Assembly: GCF_002104995.1 (NCBI RefSeq)
Contig: NW_024468252.1
Span: 1,288,109 to 1,352,108 of the forward strand
Source: Linderina pennispora
Lineage: Eukaryota > Kickxellomycota > Kickxellomycetes > Kickxellales > Kickxellaceae
Reading direction: 5' to 3'
Length of the DNA stretch: 64,000 bases
In this document: positions 33,433 through 44,583 of the stretch, piece by piece
How the letters are laid out: the number at the start of each line of letters is the position of its first letter
How positions within the stretch are numbered: position 1 is the stretch's first letter
Translations under genes and position numbers: made by a program
Notes under the pieces: generated by a model
What the model was told of the DNA's origin: nothing
What the model saw: only the letters and a program-made list of their open reading frames with translations
Database searches by the model: none

Positions 33433-34896
33433 TTTGCCCGCAATAGAATACAATAGTACGTGATGTGTGTACAGCGATAGATCAATAAGGAGGTATGTCG
33501 GTAGAAGGCAAAGAGAGGTGGGCAGAGAAGCTGCTTTTAATAGGCACAGGCGCTGTCTTGCTGGTTTGGTTGCCTGGTCCCAGGCCTTATATATAGTTCA
33601 ATTGGGTGCAGTTCGTGGTGTGACTTTATTGAGAGACATTGCTATTGTCCCAATACGCCTATCCTTTCCTCGTTGCACCATGCAAAAAGCAATTAACGTG
33701 ACAGTTTTTTTTTTTGACTGGGAATGTACACTACAATTGAAGGCAGCACCAGCGAAAATCACCATTGCAATGGTGATTGCAAATATAGCAAACCTTAGGC
33801 AGGTAGACGGGTTTCGGTCAATACCCAGATGCAGCTTTAGCCGAAAATGAACAGATATAAAGTTGCAAGTGTCAAGAGCATCGCACGGTCTCTTCTTCCA
33901 CGGTATGGCTGGCTGTCCTTTGCAAACAATACTCTCTTGGGAACGGGGCTGGACAAGAAGTGGCTGTCTCCCATGCAGTGCTTCACACATCATCCATGTT
34001 CTTTCCAATAAATAAGCTCTGCATGCGCTGCTGCTCACAAACCGATCAGTCCCCATCTGCCTGTTCTAACTGTCCTGGACTGTTATTGTCAGAGAAAACA
34101 TGCGCCGTTTTAGAAAAGCAAGAATGCCGGCGTTCATGATTCCAAGGAGCGTTTGGAGGGAAGCGAAGGCAGGAGCTCAAGCGGGGGACTAATTGTAGAA
34201 TAAACTGCATGTATGCCCAGGTGACCTTGCGCTATTGCAACAAGGCTGCTCACTCTTATTCGGACAATCCCATGTCGTGACCAGATGTTATTGTATAATA
34301 GCCGCCAAAGCGCGCGCACTGAAGAGTTACAAACCCGCATCTTTGCTGCTGGTGTTCTTAGTTCTGGCGAACGTGCGAGAAGATACCCGTGGCTGCTTAG
34401 ATGAGCAGGCCCCAGGCAATCCCTCCTACACAGACGCACTAGGATGACAAGCGGGGGATGCATGCGCTGATGCTGACAAGGGTATTTTTGCGAGACTGAA
34501 TTTGGCAGGCGCCTGCGCATTGGTTTCTGCAAACAGAGCAGGTGCTTTGACGTAGCAGGTTCTCCGCTTGTGTGTATGTCTGCTGCAATTGCGGAGCGGG
34601 TTCAGAGCCGACCCTTGTGTGGCTCACACCTGCATCTGCTGTCATGTGATATATGGGCCTTTTAATCCTGGAAGAGCTAGATTACCGCATTTGTTTGGTT
34701 CTATGTCACAGGTCACCAGCACGACCTTCATTTCAAGCCCCTTCAAGGGAAAAACAGGCTCGCAGACGCTTGGCATGAGCCAAAAATGAGCCAAAGAAGT
34801 ATCTAATTTACAGCAGCAAGATTTCAAAAAGTACAAGAAAACATGGAGTACAAAACAGGCGCAACGGAGGCTGTTGTGGTTTTTTGCAGAGTGCTT
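33433..34896. other. Long intergenic stretch, no gene seen
   Basis: About 1.46 kb upstream of the receptor gene and downstream of the small zinc-finger-like gene. Contains the receptor's probable TATA element and otherwise only short, motif-free open frames. Confidence 0.35.
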
Positions 34897-35133
34897 TTAG
34901 AGCGACGCGATTTCCTGTGGATAGCGGCCCGGCGTGTGCACGTACACGGGCTGTTGCGGAACGAGTTTTTTGGTCGGTTGGAGGCTCGACTTTAGGTTGA
35001 TGTGCTCGGGAGCGTGTTCAGACAGGTCGGCGGCAGCGATCCCGTTTTGGATGTGCGATTGGTCAAATGTGACGTGGTCAAAGTACTGGTCCCAGCTGCT
35101 CATCTCGCGGTCGCAGAGGCTGCACCGTGGCAT
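34897..35133 (-). CDS. Small zinc-finger-like protein
   Basis: The product has 78 residues from the ATG at 35133. The N-terminus carries CSLCDREMSSWDQYFDHVTF followed by DQSH, giving a CX2C-X12-H-X6-H pattern close to a C2H2 zinc finger. The rest is polar with a Pro-rich end (YVHTPGRYPQEIASL). A TATA-like TTTATATA lies about 45 bases upstream. No family is recognised. The short length and isolated position leave some doubt that it is expressed. Confidence 0.5.
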   Translation of the reverse strand: MPRCSLCDREMSSWDQYFDHVTFDQSHIQNGIAAADLSEHAPEHINLKSSLQPTKKLVPQQPVYVHTPGRYPQEIASL

Positions 35134-36171
35134 GATTGAGAGTAAGAATGAGAGAGATATCGGATGGTCGTACATTAGCTATATAAATGAGAAAGTCTGC
35201 TTATCACGTATACCGCGAAGATGGCGAGGAAAGAAAGAGAAAATCAGCTATAGCCCTTGAAAACACAAAAAGAACACCGCATGCAGGAGGTTTTAAATGC
35301 CAGGGAGGAGGGAGAGAGGGCCAAGCATGTCACTTTTCTTGGCCATTCTTCTCTATTGAGCAGCATGAAGAAGGAAAAAAAGCGGGCGGCGACCTTGTGA
35401 GCACCATGGGATGCAGACGGAAATTATAGCTGCACGTAGGCGGCAGTTCTGTGGAAGGAGGAGGAGTGCGGCTAACCACGGGACACACGCCTTCTTTTTG
35501 CCTGTGCTTGGGTTGCTGACATACGGGTGATGCAAGTCCCGTCCAGGTTGCTGCTCTATTTTAGTACTCCAAAAGAGTGCCGGTGATGCCATCCACTGCC
35601 CTGGGGTGATGCCACCGCGTGCAGGAAGAAAAAGCGACTGCGGATAAGCATAAAGAAGGATTGGCCTTGTGCCCTGTTTTTTACTCAGGAGAACAGGCAT
35701 CTCGCCCAGCTGATAGCCTAGATTTACCTCGTTCCTTCTCTCTTTTCCTGGGTTGTTATCCGGGTTCTTTCTCTGGCCGAACGTAGTGAACAATGTGAGA
35801 ACATGCATCACGCATATGCATCATCCCAACGTGCACAAAAGGAGCGCCTGCCGTCTCCTGGGTCAGAAAAAAACAACCGCTTTGGGAAATCCGGCCCACA
35901 CTTCACCACCTGCTTCTCCAGACAAGTGGCCGAAAGCAACCACACACAATGGGGGTACATAAACGCTGCCCACCTATCATGCATATCGCTCGTGCTGAAT
36001 GTGCCGGCAAATCGTGCATTCATCCTGGACATTATACAGTAGCGGGCAAATGAGAAATATATGAGGTGTGATCGATACGGCAATTGCTTTCGGCAGCTTT
36101 CGTATAATGTCACGTAGTGGCGTCAATGGTCAAGCTAGAGGGTGGTAGACGGGGGTTTATTAGAAAACAAG
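35134..36171. other. Intergenic stretch, no gene seen
   Basis: About 1.04 kb. The longest open frame (35353-35811, minus strand) has no domain and no clear start context. Nothing else is recognised. Confidence 0.35.
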
Positions 36172-36393
36172 TTAGTTTGCCTTTTGCCGCTTGGTCTCAG
36201 TTTTCTCGAGGAGCTCGGCCTTGCGGGCTTTCTCGGCGTCAACTAGCTCGGTCAGCTTGGCGTTGACGTCAGCTTGGGTCGCCTGCAGCGCGCTAACAAG
36301 ACCCTTGATGTCATTGATCTCAGCACTGGCAACTGTGAATTCCTTGGAGGCGTCGTTGGCGTCGGTGTACACTGCGGTGATCTGCGACGACAT
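36172..36393 (-). CDS. Gon7-like subunit of the KEOPS/EKC complex (candidate)
   Basis: The product has 73 residues from the ATG at 36393. The pattern is ITAVYTDANDASKEF, then an acidic helix (NDIKGLVSALQATQADVNAK) and a charged Lys/Glu end. Fungal Gon7 proteins are short, begin with a similar A-Y-(S/T) then K-x-F strand and continue with a helix rich in L-x-x-L-Q and D-x-N. KEOPS makes the t6A tRNA modification and affects telomeres. The match rests on overall pattern and size, so it is a candidate only. It shares a 283-base divergent promoter with DDB1. Confidence 0.42.
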   Translation of the reverse strand: MSSQITAVYTDANDASKEFTVASAEINDIKGLVSALQATQADVNAKLTELVDAEKARKAELLEKTETKRQKAN

Positions 36394-36676
36394 GGTGATG
36401 TAAAGGCAAAAACGGTAGAGGCTTACGTGTGCGGCAAAGGCGAAAGCAGCGCGGAATAAAAAAATGCAGGCGTCCACAGCTAGAAATTAGCAAGTGTCTC
36501 GAACTGAGCCGGATTCGAGTCATCAGCTGGCTTTTGGGCTCAGCATTTCGGCTCAAGTGGTTTATTTTTTGGATGCCAGCATTTTGCCTTTTTGGCAGCA
36601 TTCGCAGGCATTTCGTCAGTCTCCGTTCCTCTCGTTCTACCTTGCACCTTCAAAAAAAAATATACTTCTTGTTAAT
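36394..36676. promoter_or_regulatory. Short divergent promoter between the Gon7-like and DDB1 genes
   Basis: The two ATGs are 283 bases apart on opposite strands, so both promoters must overlap. An A-run (36650-36660) directly precedes the DDB1 start. Confidence 0.45.
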
Positions 36677-39600
36677 ATGCAATACCAATACGTGGTCTCG
36701 GCACACAAGGCCAGCTCGGTGACAGCGAGCGTCAGCGGGGCGTTTGTAGCACCGCACGAGACGAACCTGGTGGTGGCCAAGGGCAATCGGCTTGAAATTC
36801 ACACACAGACCAGCCACGGGCTAATGCTTGTGACCGAGCAGGCACTGTACGGACGCATCACATCGCTACACTTTTTCCATCCGACGGGGCGTCTGACAGG
36901 ACTTGTCCTGGTGACTTCTGACAAGCAGCAGTTTGCGGTGCTCTCATGGGACGCGGCCGCGCAGACACTTGTGACGGAGAGCTCGGGCGAGATTGTGGAG
37001 CGGACGGGGCGGCCGGCAATCGAGGCGTGCCTCGTGACGGTCGACCCGGAGTCGCGCATGCTTGCCATGTACTGGTACCAAGGGATAGTGCATTTGTTCC
37101 AGATGGCCGGCGGACAGGCGAGACGTGGGTCGGTGCGCAGTGCCGGCGGGCAGGTGCGGCGGGCCAGCAGTGGGGGGATCGAAGAGTGGCCATATGCAGT
37201 TCGTGAGGAGATCATAGGCGGGCTCGTGGTCCCGGAGTATCTGAAGGAAACGCGTGCGGGCAGTGAATTTGACGCGCCTGCGGGCAGCTCCAAGGGCAAG
37301 TCGGTCGCGTTTGCGGTGCGCAGCGGCGAACTGTACCCGGCGGTTGTGCAGTATATTCATGAGCTGAAGGTGCTTGATATGCAGTTCCTGCGCACATCAG
37401 GCAAGCAGCCGCCGGCATTGGCGGTTCTGTATGAGGACGCGAATATGACGCGGCAGATCCACGTCTACCGGGTTGGCGAGGCACAGAGCGAAATGCAGCT
37501 TGTGTCGCTCTGGACCAGCGAGCCTGTGGACCAGACCGTATCGCATATTGTTGCATTGACGAATGGCGCGGTCCTGGCAATCGGCGACGATTCGGTTGCG
37601 GTAGTGGCACAGAATACGCCCATGCTGAGCATGTCGATGCGCGCGGCCAGCGTGACAGCGTGGGAGTGGATCGACCGGGAGCAGGGCGAGCGGCTGCTGC
37701 TAGCCGACGACGAAGGGGTGCTGTCGCTGGTTGTGTTAAAGTCCGCAAGCGGAGCAGCGAGCAAAGTAAAGGACCTATATGTGGAGCGAATGGGCGAAAT
37801 CTCGGTTGCCTCCAGCCTCACGTATCTGTCGGACGGGTGCCTGTACGTCGGCTCGCATTTCGGCGACCAGCAGCTGGTCCGCTTGCACATACAGGCACTC
37901 AGTGCGCAGGAGATTGAGACAGCGGGCGCAGCCACTCTTGACCCGTGGTCGTTTGCCACTGACGCGCTGAATGCTCACCCGCTGTCCAATGTGTTTGGCA
38001 CAAGTGCAGTGGAGCAGACAACAAAGGTCGATGCGGACACATTTGTCGAGCCGCTCGAGTCGTTCCAGAACCTGGCGCCCATTATGGATTTGTGCGTAGT
38101 CGGGATGGGCGAGCAGCAGCAGGAGCAGCAGCGGGTGGCGAACGAGGCAGCAGACATGGAGGGCGAGCCGGGGAATCACTCGCAATCACCAATGGCCATC
38201 GACAGTGAGCAGGGAAGCGGGCTGGCGTCCAGCAGCCATGGCAGCATAGTGACGTGCTCGGGCATGCGCAACAAGCCCAGTCTGCGCATGGTACGCAACG
38301 GGGTGGGCATTGATCGCATTGCAGGGCTCGACATTAAGGGCCTGCTGGGTGTCTGGTCGTTCACAGCCAGGGGCACGCCGGACTTGGAGCAGGTGGTGCT
38401 GGTGCTCAGCTTGTTCAACCAGACGCTGGTTCTGGGGTGGACTGAGCCTAGCGCAGGCAGGGAGATTGAGATGAACGAGCTGGATGTTGGCAGCGGCCCG
38501 CAGCCGGGCTGGCGCACCAGCGAGCTGACGCTGGCAGTTGGACTGACAGGGGACCAAAACCACGTTATTCAGGTTACTCCGACCGCAGTCACGCTGATCG
38601 GCATCGCTGGGTGGCAGCAGCGTGCGGTGTGGACGCCCGAGAGCGGCGCTCCAATCAGCGTTGCCTCGGTTTCGGGCGACCAGATTGCAGTGGTGGTTGA
38701 TGGCAAGGCTGTCGGGTATCTGGAGGTGCAGGGCACGAGTATTGTGCCTGTGGCATTGCGCGAGCTCGGGCAGTATGTCTCGTGCATTGACGTGCATTCG
38801 TGGGACAGGCGGCAGGTGCGCTCATCGCTGGTTGCCATCGGGCTCTGGGGCACCAACGACATCCAGCTTCTGCAGCTGCCAAGCCTGGAAACGCACCCGG
38901 TCCGGAATCTCCCTGGGGATGCGCATCGGGACGTTCGCTGAGCCAGTGCAGCTCGCACCAACAGCATCGAGTGGGTGCGATTTGCCGCGGTCGATTCTTA
39001 TGTGCATGCTAGGCAATACGCGGTATGTTCTGGTTGGGCTGGGGGACGGGCGGCTCCACCATTTCGCGGTGCGGCAGCTGGGCTCTGACTGGTTTGTTAG
39101 CGAGCACAAGAGCGTTGCGCTGGGAGCGCGGCCGATCCGGCTGACGGCGTTTGCGAGCCGCGGCTCGACAAGCGTGTTTGCGGCAGGCGACCACTCGGCG
39201 GTGCTGTTTGCAGGACGGCGCGGGGCAGAACGACGTAGCAGCGAGGCAGGGGAGGGCAAGCTTATGTATGCGAACGTGGACGCGTCGGAGGTGATGCATG
39301 TGGCGCCGATCGCGTCGCAGAGCTTCCCCGACGCGCTGTGCCTGGCGATGCCCGGGCAGCTGGCGATTGGCACAATTGATCCAGTGCAGAAGCTACACAT
39401 CCGCAGCACACCGCTGCCAAAGTGGGCAGCGCCGCACCGCGTGGTGCATAATGTGGGCATGGGGATGTTTGGGCTGGCGACCGTGCATTCGCTGGGCAGT
39501 GCGCCTGGCCTGGCAGCGTGGGAGGCGCTGGGGCCGATGGAGACGGGCGAGCCGCAGGTGGGGGAGCCGGTTGATTTGCGCGCGTCTTTGGCGTCAGCGC

Positions 39601-41000
39601 CGCCGGTCGAGGCGGGGCGGTTCTCGGTGGTCGATGCACAGACAATGGATGTGCAGGCGTCGATGCTGCTGCGGCCATATGAGCTGCCCGAGAGCCTGTG
39701 CGTGGCCTCGCTGGCAGGCCTGGAGCGCACGGGGCGGGCAGCAGCAGACGGGGTGCCAGACGTGTTTGTGCTGGGCACGTCGATTGTGATGCCGAACGAG
39801 GATGATGCGCGACGCGGGCGCATCCTGGCAATGCAGTGGGATGGGCAGCGCATGCGGCTCATCGGCAGCTTCACAGCTCACGGGGCAGTGTATGCGGTGC
39901 GGGCGTTCCGCGGCATGGTGCTGGCGGCAGTCAACAACCACGTGATTCTGCTGGGCTGGCAGCGACGTGCGCAAGCACTGGCGGCGCCTAATGTGCGCGA
40001 GTTCGCTGGGTTGGTGTGTGCCGAAGATGCCGACTACGAGCTGGTGGTTTTGTATTCGCAGCAGACGCAGATAGTGACGGTATCGCTGACAGTCAGCGGC
40101 GACTACGTGGCAGCCGGCGATCTGATGTCGTCAGTGTCCATGTACAAGTATGAAGAGACCAGTGCTGACAGCAAGACGGAGCGGCGGCTGGTGCCTGTGA
40201 CGCGCGACTACGCATCATCATGGGTGACATCGGTGGCCACGGCGCCGGCACCACTGGCGCAGAACCTCATGCGGATGTTCCCGGAGCGGATTGCCGACGA
40301 GGTGGAGATGGCGGGGCGGGTGAAGATATCCGACTACGACCGGGTGTTCCAGGATGTGCGTACCGAGCGGCTGGTGGTGGCCGATGCGTTCAGCAATCTG
40401 TACCGGGCAGCGCGCAGCAGCGAGGAGCATCTGGCGGTTGAGGGCCGCTGGCATCTGGGCGATATGGTCAACTGCATGCGCACAGGCTCATTGGTCATGG
40501 ATATCCCTGATCCGGAGTTCCCGGAGCTCTTCCGCCCCGCGCTGGTCTTTGGAACGATCCATGGCGCAGTCGGCGTGATTGCCTCTGTTGAAGACGGCAA
40601 GCTGGGCCGGATCCTCGACCGGCTGCAGACGAACCTTGCGCACCTTCTGCCGACCGCCGGCATGTGGAGCTACGATAAATGGCGCGCCTACCATACAGGC
40701 CAGCGGCAGACCCGCGCCTTTGGATTCCTGGACGGCGACCTGATCGAGAGGTTTTTGGACCTGCCGGCGGAAATGCAGGAGCTGGTGGTTACGGGCGGCA
40801 GCCTGCTGCTGGGCGATGCCCGGGTGGATAGGGCCGAGTGGCGGATGAAGAGCCGCAGCTGCGCCGGATTCGCAAGAGTTGAGGGCGAATGTGACGTGGA
40901 GGTTCTTGGCTGCCAGGCGATTTCGAATATTGCCAAGCGCGAGGATGTTGGGGCTGAGTATGTAGTGCGGCTGGTGGAAAGCCTGTCACGGCTGCACTAA
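36677..41000 (+). CDS. DDB1: DNA damage-binding protein 1 (CUL4 ubiquitin-ligase adaptor)
   Basis: The ATG at 36677 (MQYQYVVSAHKASSVTASV) gives 1440 residues after removing one surplus G near 38912-38916. The N-terminal propeller shows NLVVAKGNRLEIHT, TGRPAIEACLVTVDPESRML and ASSLTYLSDGCLYVGSHFGD; after the frame break come PRSILMCMLGNTRYVLVGLG and, in the CPSF_A part, FGTIHGAVGVI. The end (VESLSRLH) mirrors DDB1's end. DDB1 has three beta-propellers and links CUL4 to WD40 substrate receptors in DNA repair, replication licensing and chromatin control. The protein is about 300 residues longer than animal DDB1, with low-complexity insertions (for example around QQQEQQRVANEAADMEGE) between propeller blades. 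No intron. Confidence 0.9.
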
Positions 41001-41266
41001 AAATAGAGTACGAGCCTTGGCGCTGTTTTCCCGAGGTGGTTGAGGAACAGCCGAGGGTCAGGGGATAGGAGCTAAAAATCAAGCGCAGGCACAGCCCTTC
41101 TTTCACCTGTGGTAGCCTGCTGAGCTTGGGAGTGTGTGCTGGCCAAGGCGCATTAATGCAGGCAGACCTGTGACTCTTGGGTTCGTTTCGTCTGTTCTCA
41201 GCTTTTCTCTTCTCTTTTTTTTTTTCATACTCTTCTATTTCAAAATAGCTCTCTAAATTTATAGCA

Positions 41267-44200
41267 ATGGATTCAGGCAAGCAGAACGATACGTTCTCGC
41301 CCAACAACCCGTTCAACGACATCGCCCCTGGCGACAGCAGCAGCCAGCCAGCTGCCTACTCCAGCCCAGGCATGGCCCCTGGCTACCCAGCGGCATCGAC
41401 TCCGGGGACCGACAATCTGGCGCACGCGCAGGCGCGCTTTGGCGAACCTGCAGCTAAACAGCGGGGCGGCGACACCGCCGCCTGGCTCGCAGGCGTACGG
41501 TGCAGCGTATTCGTCGGCTCCCGCACAGTCGGCTGGATATGGCGCGGGGTACGGCGTGACCAGCGGAGGTCAGCATGCAGGCATTGTTTCCAGCGGCTCG
41601 CCGCAAATGACTGCAGCGCCAGCGCATCCGCCGGCCTCTAGCGGCGCCGGGTATGCGCTCGGCTACGGCCCGCCGGCTCCAGCACCGGCTCAGGCTCCAG
41701 CTCCACCAGCTCCAGCTCCTGTATATTCCAGCGGGGCAGGCTCCACCGCCGATGCCGTTCCGTCCGACACAGACGGCGAGCAGCCCGGTGGCGGCTCAGA
41801 GGCCGCTGCAGCTGCCGGCGTTGGTGGGCCCGATGCTGCAGTTTGTGGATATAGATTTGACCAGTCGCGCAGTGGAAGGGGTCGGTCATGGTGATGACGA
41901 ACGAGTCGCTGCTGCCACACACGGTGAACCCGCCGGCAATGTCCTGGCAAGCACATCGTCGTCAGCAGGGCCGGCGGCGTCGGCAGGCCCCAACATGCAC
42001 ATTCCCGTGATTGAAGTGTGGGATGACAACGTGCATGGGCCGGGGACGGGCAAGCCGAAGAGTTTCCAGGCAGTGGCACTGTATACGGAGCCGACGTTCA
42101 AGTACACGTTCTGGCGGGCGGATATTACGATTCCGCTGCATGTGACCGAGGAGCGCTCAGTCAAGTACCAAGTAAAGTGGGGCGCCGACGAGTACTCGGT
42201 GCAGTCGCCGTCCGCCAAGCCCACATACGAGTTCCGGGTAGCTGCGCAGTCGACGCACTGGCGGATGTGCATCACCAGCAACAACCAGTTTTGCCAGGTC
42301 GGTTCCCGAGAACATCCGGTACTCGATGCGTGGGTCAGGGCCGGTGATCACCGACTTGGCCGGGAAGCACCGCGACAACCCGTTTTTGGTGTGGGTGGGT
42401 ACAGGCGGGCAGTTTGACGGCGACAACGTGTGGGATGACTGCGCGTACGTCCTGGCGCCGTTCATCCAGCCCGGTGGCAACGACCGGTCGAGAGTGCAGG
42501 TCAAGTGGACAGGCGAGATGGCAGGCGGCCGTGGAGCGGTGGTATCTTTTGGCGTACCTGCGGCAGTGGTTCGGGGTGGACTTGCGGGAGCAGTCTGAGC
42601 TGCAGGGGCAGCAGGAGTTTGCGCGGCTGCTTTCGATCGATTCCGTACTCATTCACAGCCGACGGAGACGTGTTCTCCGGGTTTGGTTCGTACCCGCAGG
42701 CGCTGCAGCAGTCGGCGGTGATGCAGGGGGTGGGGGCGATTGGCTAGCAAGTACTTTGCGTTGTTCCAAGGCCACTACGACTGCGGGGCTGGCGCACAGC
42801 GGGCACGGGTTCTACGGCGACGGGTACCATTCGCTGAAGAGGCTGGGGCCGTTCACAGCCCTGCTGTCGCTGGACACGCGCACAGGACGCACAGTTCCGG
42901 GGATCATCGACCGCAGCGACTACGACACGCTGTTCCACGCAATCCACAACACGTTGCCAGAGACCGTGTGCAATTTGATTGTGGTGGCAGGGACCGCCGG
43001 TGGTGTTTCCGCACACCAGCATTTTCGAGCAAGTGCTGCGCGGGGCGAACTCTGCAGGGCTGTCGACGCTTCTGTCGATGGTCGGAGGCAAGCATAGCGG
43101 GCGCAGCGAGATGCTGGGCAAAGGCCGGTTCGGGGAGTCGCAGACCGGCGTGCGGTTCAACGAGTTCTGGGCGAGCCAGCCACACAGCACCGAGCGGCAG
43201 TTCCTGGTCAACAGCCTGCAGGAGTTTGCGCGCAGCAAGTCGTGCCGGGTGACGTTTGTTTCGGGGCACGTCAACTGCCTGTCGTCGGGCCATTTCTACT
43301 CGTTCAAGGACAGCCGGTATGACCCGCGGCGGTTCCCCGAGCAGCGCGGGTTCCTGTCGGACTACCGGTCGATGATCCAGATCACGGTGTCCGGCTTGGT
43401 GCAGGCGCCGGTGGATTACCTGGCGCACAAGGCGTACAGTATGGCCAGCCGCGAGAAGCCGTTTGATGGGCATACGGGCGAGAGCCTGTACAAGACGTTC
43501 GAGCAGGATGTCAACGGCACGGTGCCGCCGTCGACCAAGATCCTTGCGAGACGCGGATACATTGCGGGCATTGAGAGCGTCATGGACAACAACGGCAAGC
43601 GCGACCCGGGGCTAATCTTCTTCGTGTATGCAGAGCACGAGAACTCGGTGGGCACCGGCTCGTATATGATCAACGTGCCGCCACTGAACTACACCCCGCC
43701 GCTCAGCCCGAACCAGGCGCCACCGCAGCCGCAGTATGCGCAGCAGGGACAGCCGCAGCCGCTGCGTCAAGCCATGTCGTACCGCGACCACAGTGCCCCT
43801 GGCGGATCTCAGGCAGCCGGTGGATCCCAAATGGCCGCCCAGCCAGTGCAGACCCAGCCAGCACAGGCGGCAGCCAATGCCGACCAGTACGACTATGACA
43901 TTCCGGGCTACACCGATGCAGGTGCACCACCGCCGCCGTATTCGGCGCTTGCGACGCAGCCGCAGGCGGGCGACGGGCTGCCTGCCAGGAGCTCGGGCAG
44001 CTACTCGTCGTCGTACGAGCACACGGCGGCGTGGGTGCAGCAGCAGGCGGGGTCAGTGGGCAGCGCATCGCCACATGCCAACAACTCGGATGCTGCGGGG
44101 CCGACGTCAGCTGTGGTGTCTAACCCGTATGTGCAGCAGCCTGTGACTAGCCAGCCAGCGGCCAGCCAGCAATCCCCGTACGGTAAGCAGCCAGTGTCGA

Positions 44201-44378
44201 GCCAGCAGCAATCCCCATATGGCCAGCAACCAGCAACTAGCCAGCAACAGTCTCCGTATGGCCAGCAACCAGCAACTAGCCAGCAGCAGTCTCCGTATGG
44301 CCAGCAGCCAGGCAACTAGCCAGCAACAGTCTCCGTATGGCCAGCAGGGCCAGCCGCCGTACGGGGCAGAAGCAATAG
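41267..44378 (+). CDS. PhoD-like phosphatase domain protein with Gln/Pro-rich tail
   Basis: The ATG at 41267 starts MDSGKQNDTFSPNNPFND. At least ten same-direction one-base insertions interrupt the frame; with ten removed the length is 1033 residues, ending at a TAG at 44376-44378. An N-terminal Pro/Ser/Gly-rich region (about 180 residues) precedes strand-rich sequence (PTFKYTFWRADITIPLHV) and the catalytic part (NPFLVWVGTGGQFDGDNVWD, SFTADGDVFSGFGSYPQ, FTALLSLDTRTGRT, VTFVSGHVNCLSSGHFYSF). Fungal proteins of this type are annotated as PhoD-like metallophosphatases. The canonical DD and H metal residues look partly replaced (ADGD for the usual DDHD), so activity is doubtful. The C-terminus holds tandem SQQQSPYGQQPAT repeats. 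A frame excursion near 41870-41930 is unresolved. Confidence 0.72.
44145..44350 (+). repeat. Tandem 39-base repeats encoding SQQQSPYGQQPAT
   Basis: About five imperfect units of 13 codons at the 3' end of the PhoD-like gene. In one unit (44310-44316) the CCAGCAACTAGCC of its neighbours reads CCAGGCAACTAGCC, which breaks the frame. Confidence 0.75.
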
Positions 44379-44583
44379 GTGTTTTTATGCTTTTAGCACA
44401 TTTCAAACAATCGTCGTTATCACTTTCGTGGGAAACAAACTCGCTGCCTTTTTCCCATGCCGTCGGGGCGGAATAGGGCCCCGGCGGGCTTAAAAGGCGG
44501 CCCGTGAGAAGTGCAGATAACAGCTGCTGGCAGATTTCCACATCTCTTCCCATCCATTGTTTTTTTTCTTTTCTAATACACCT

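Noticed and set aside
35353-35811. Minus-strand ORF of about 150 codons
   Set aside because: No motif, irregular composition, no supporting context.
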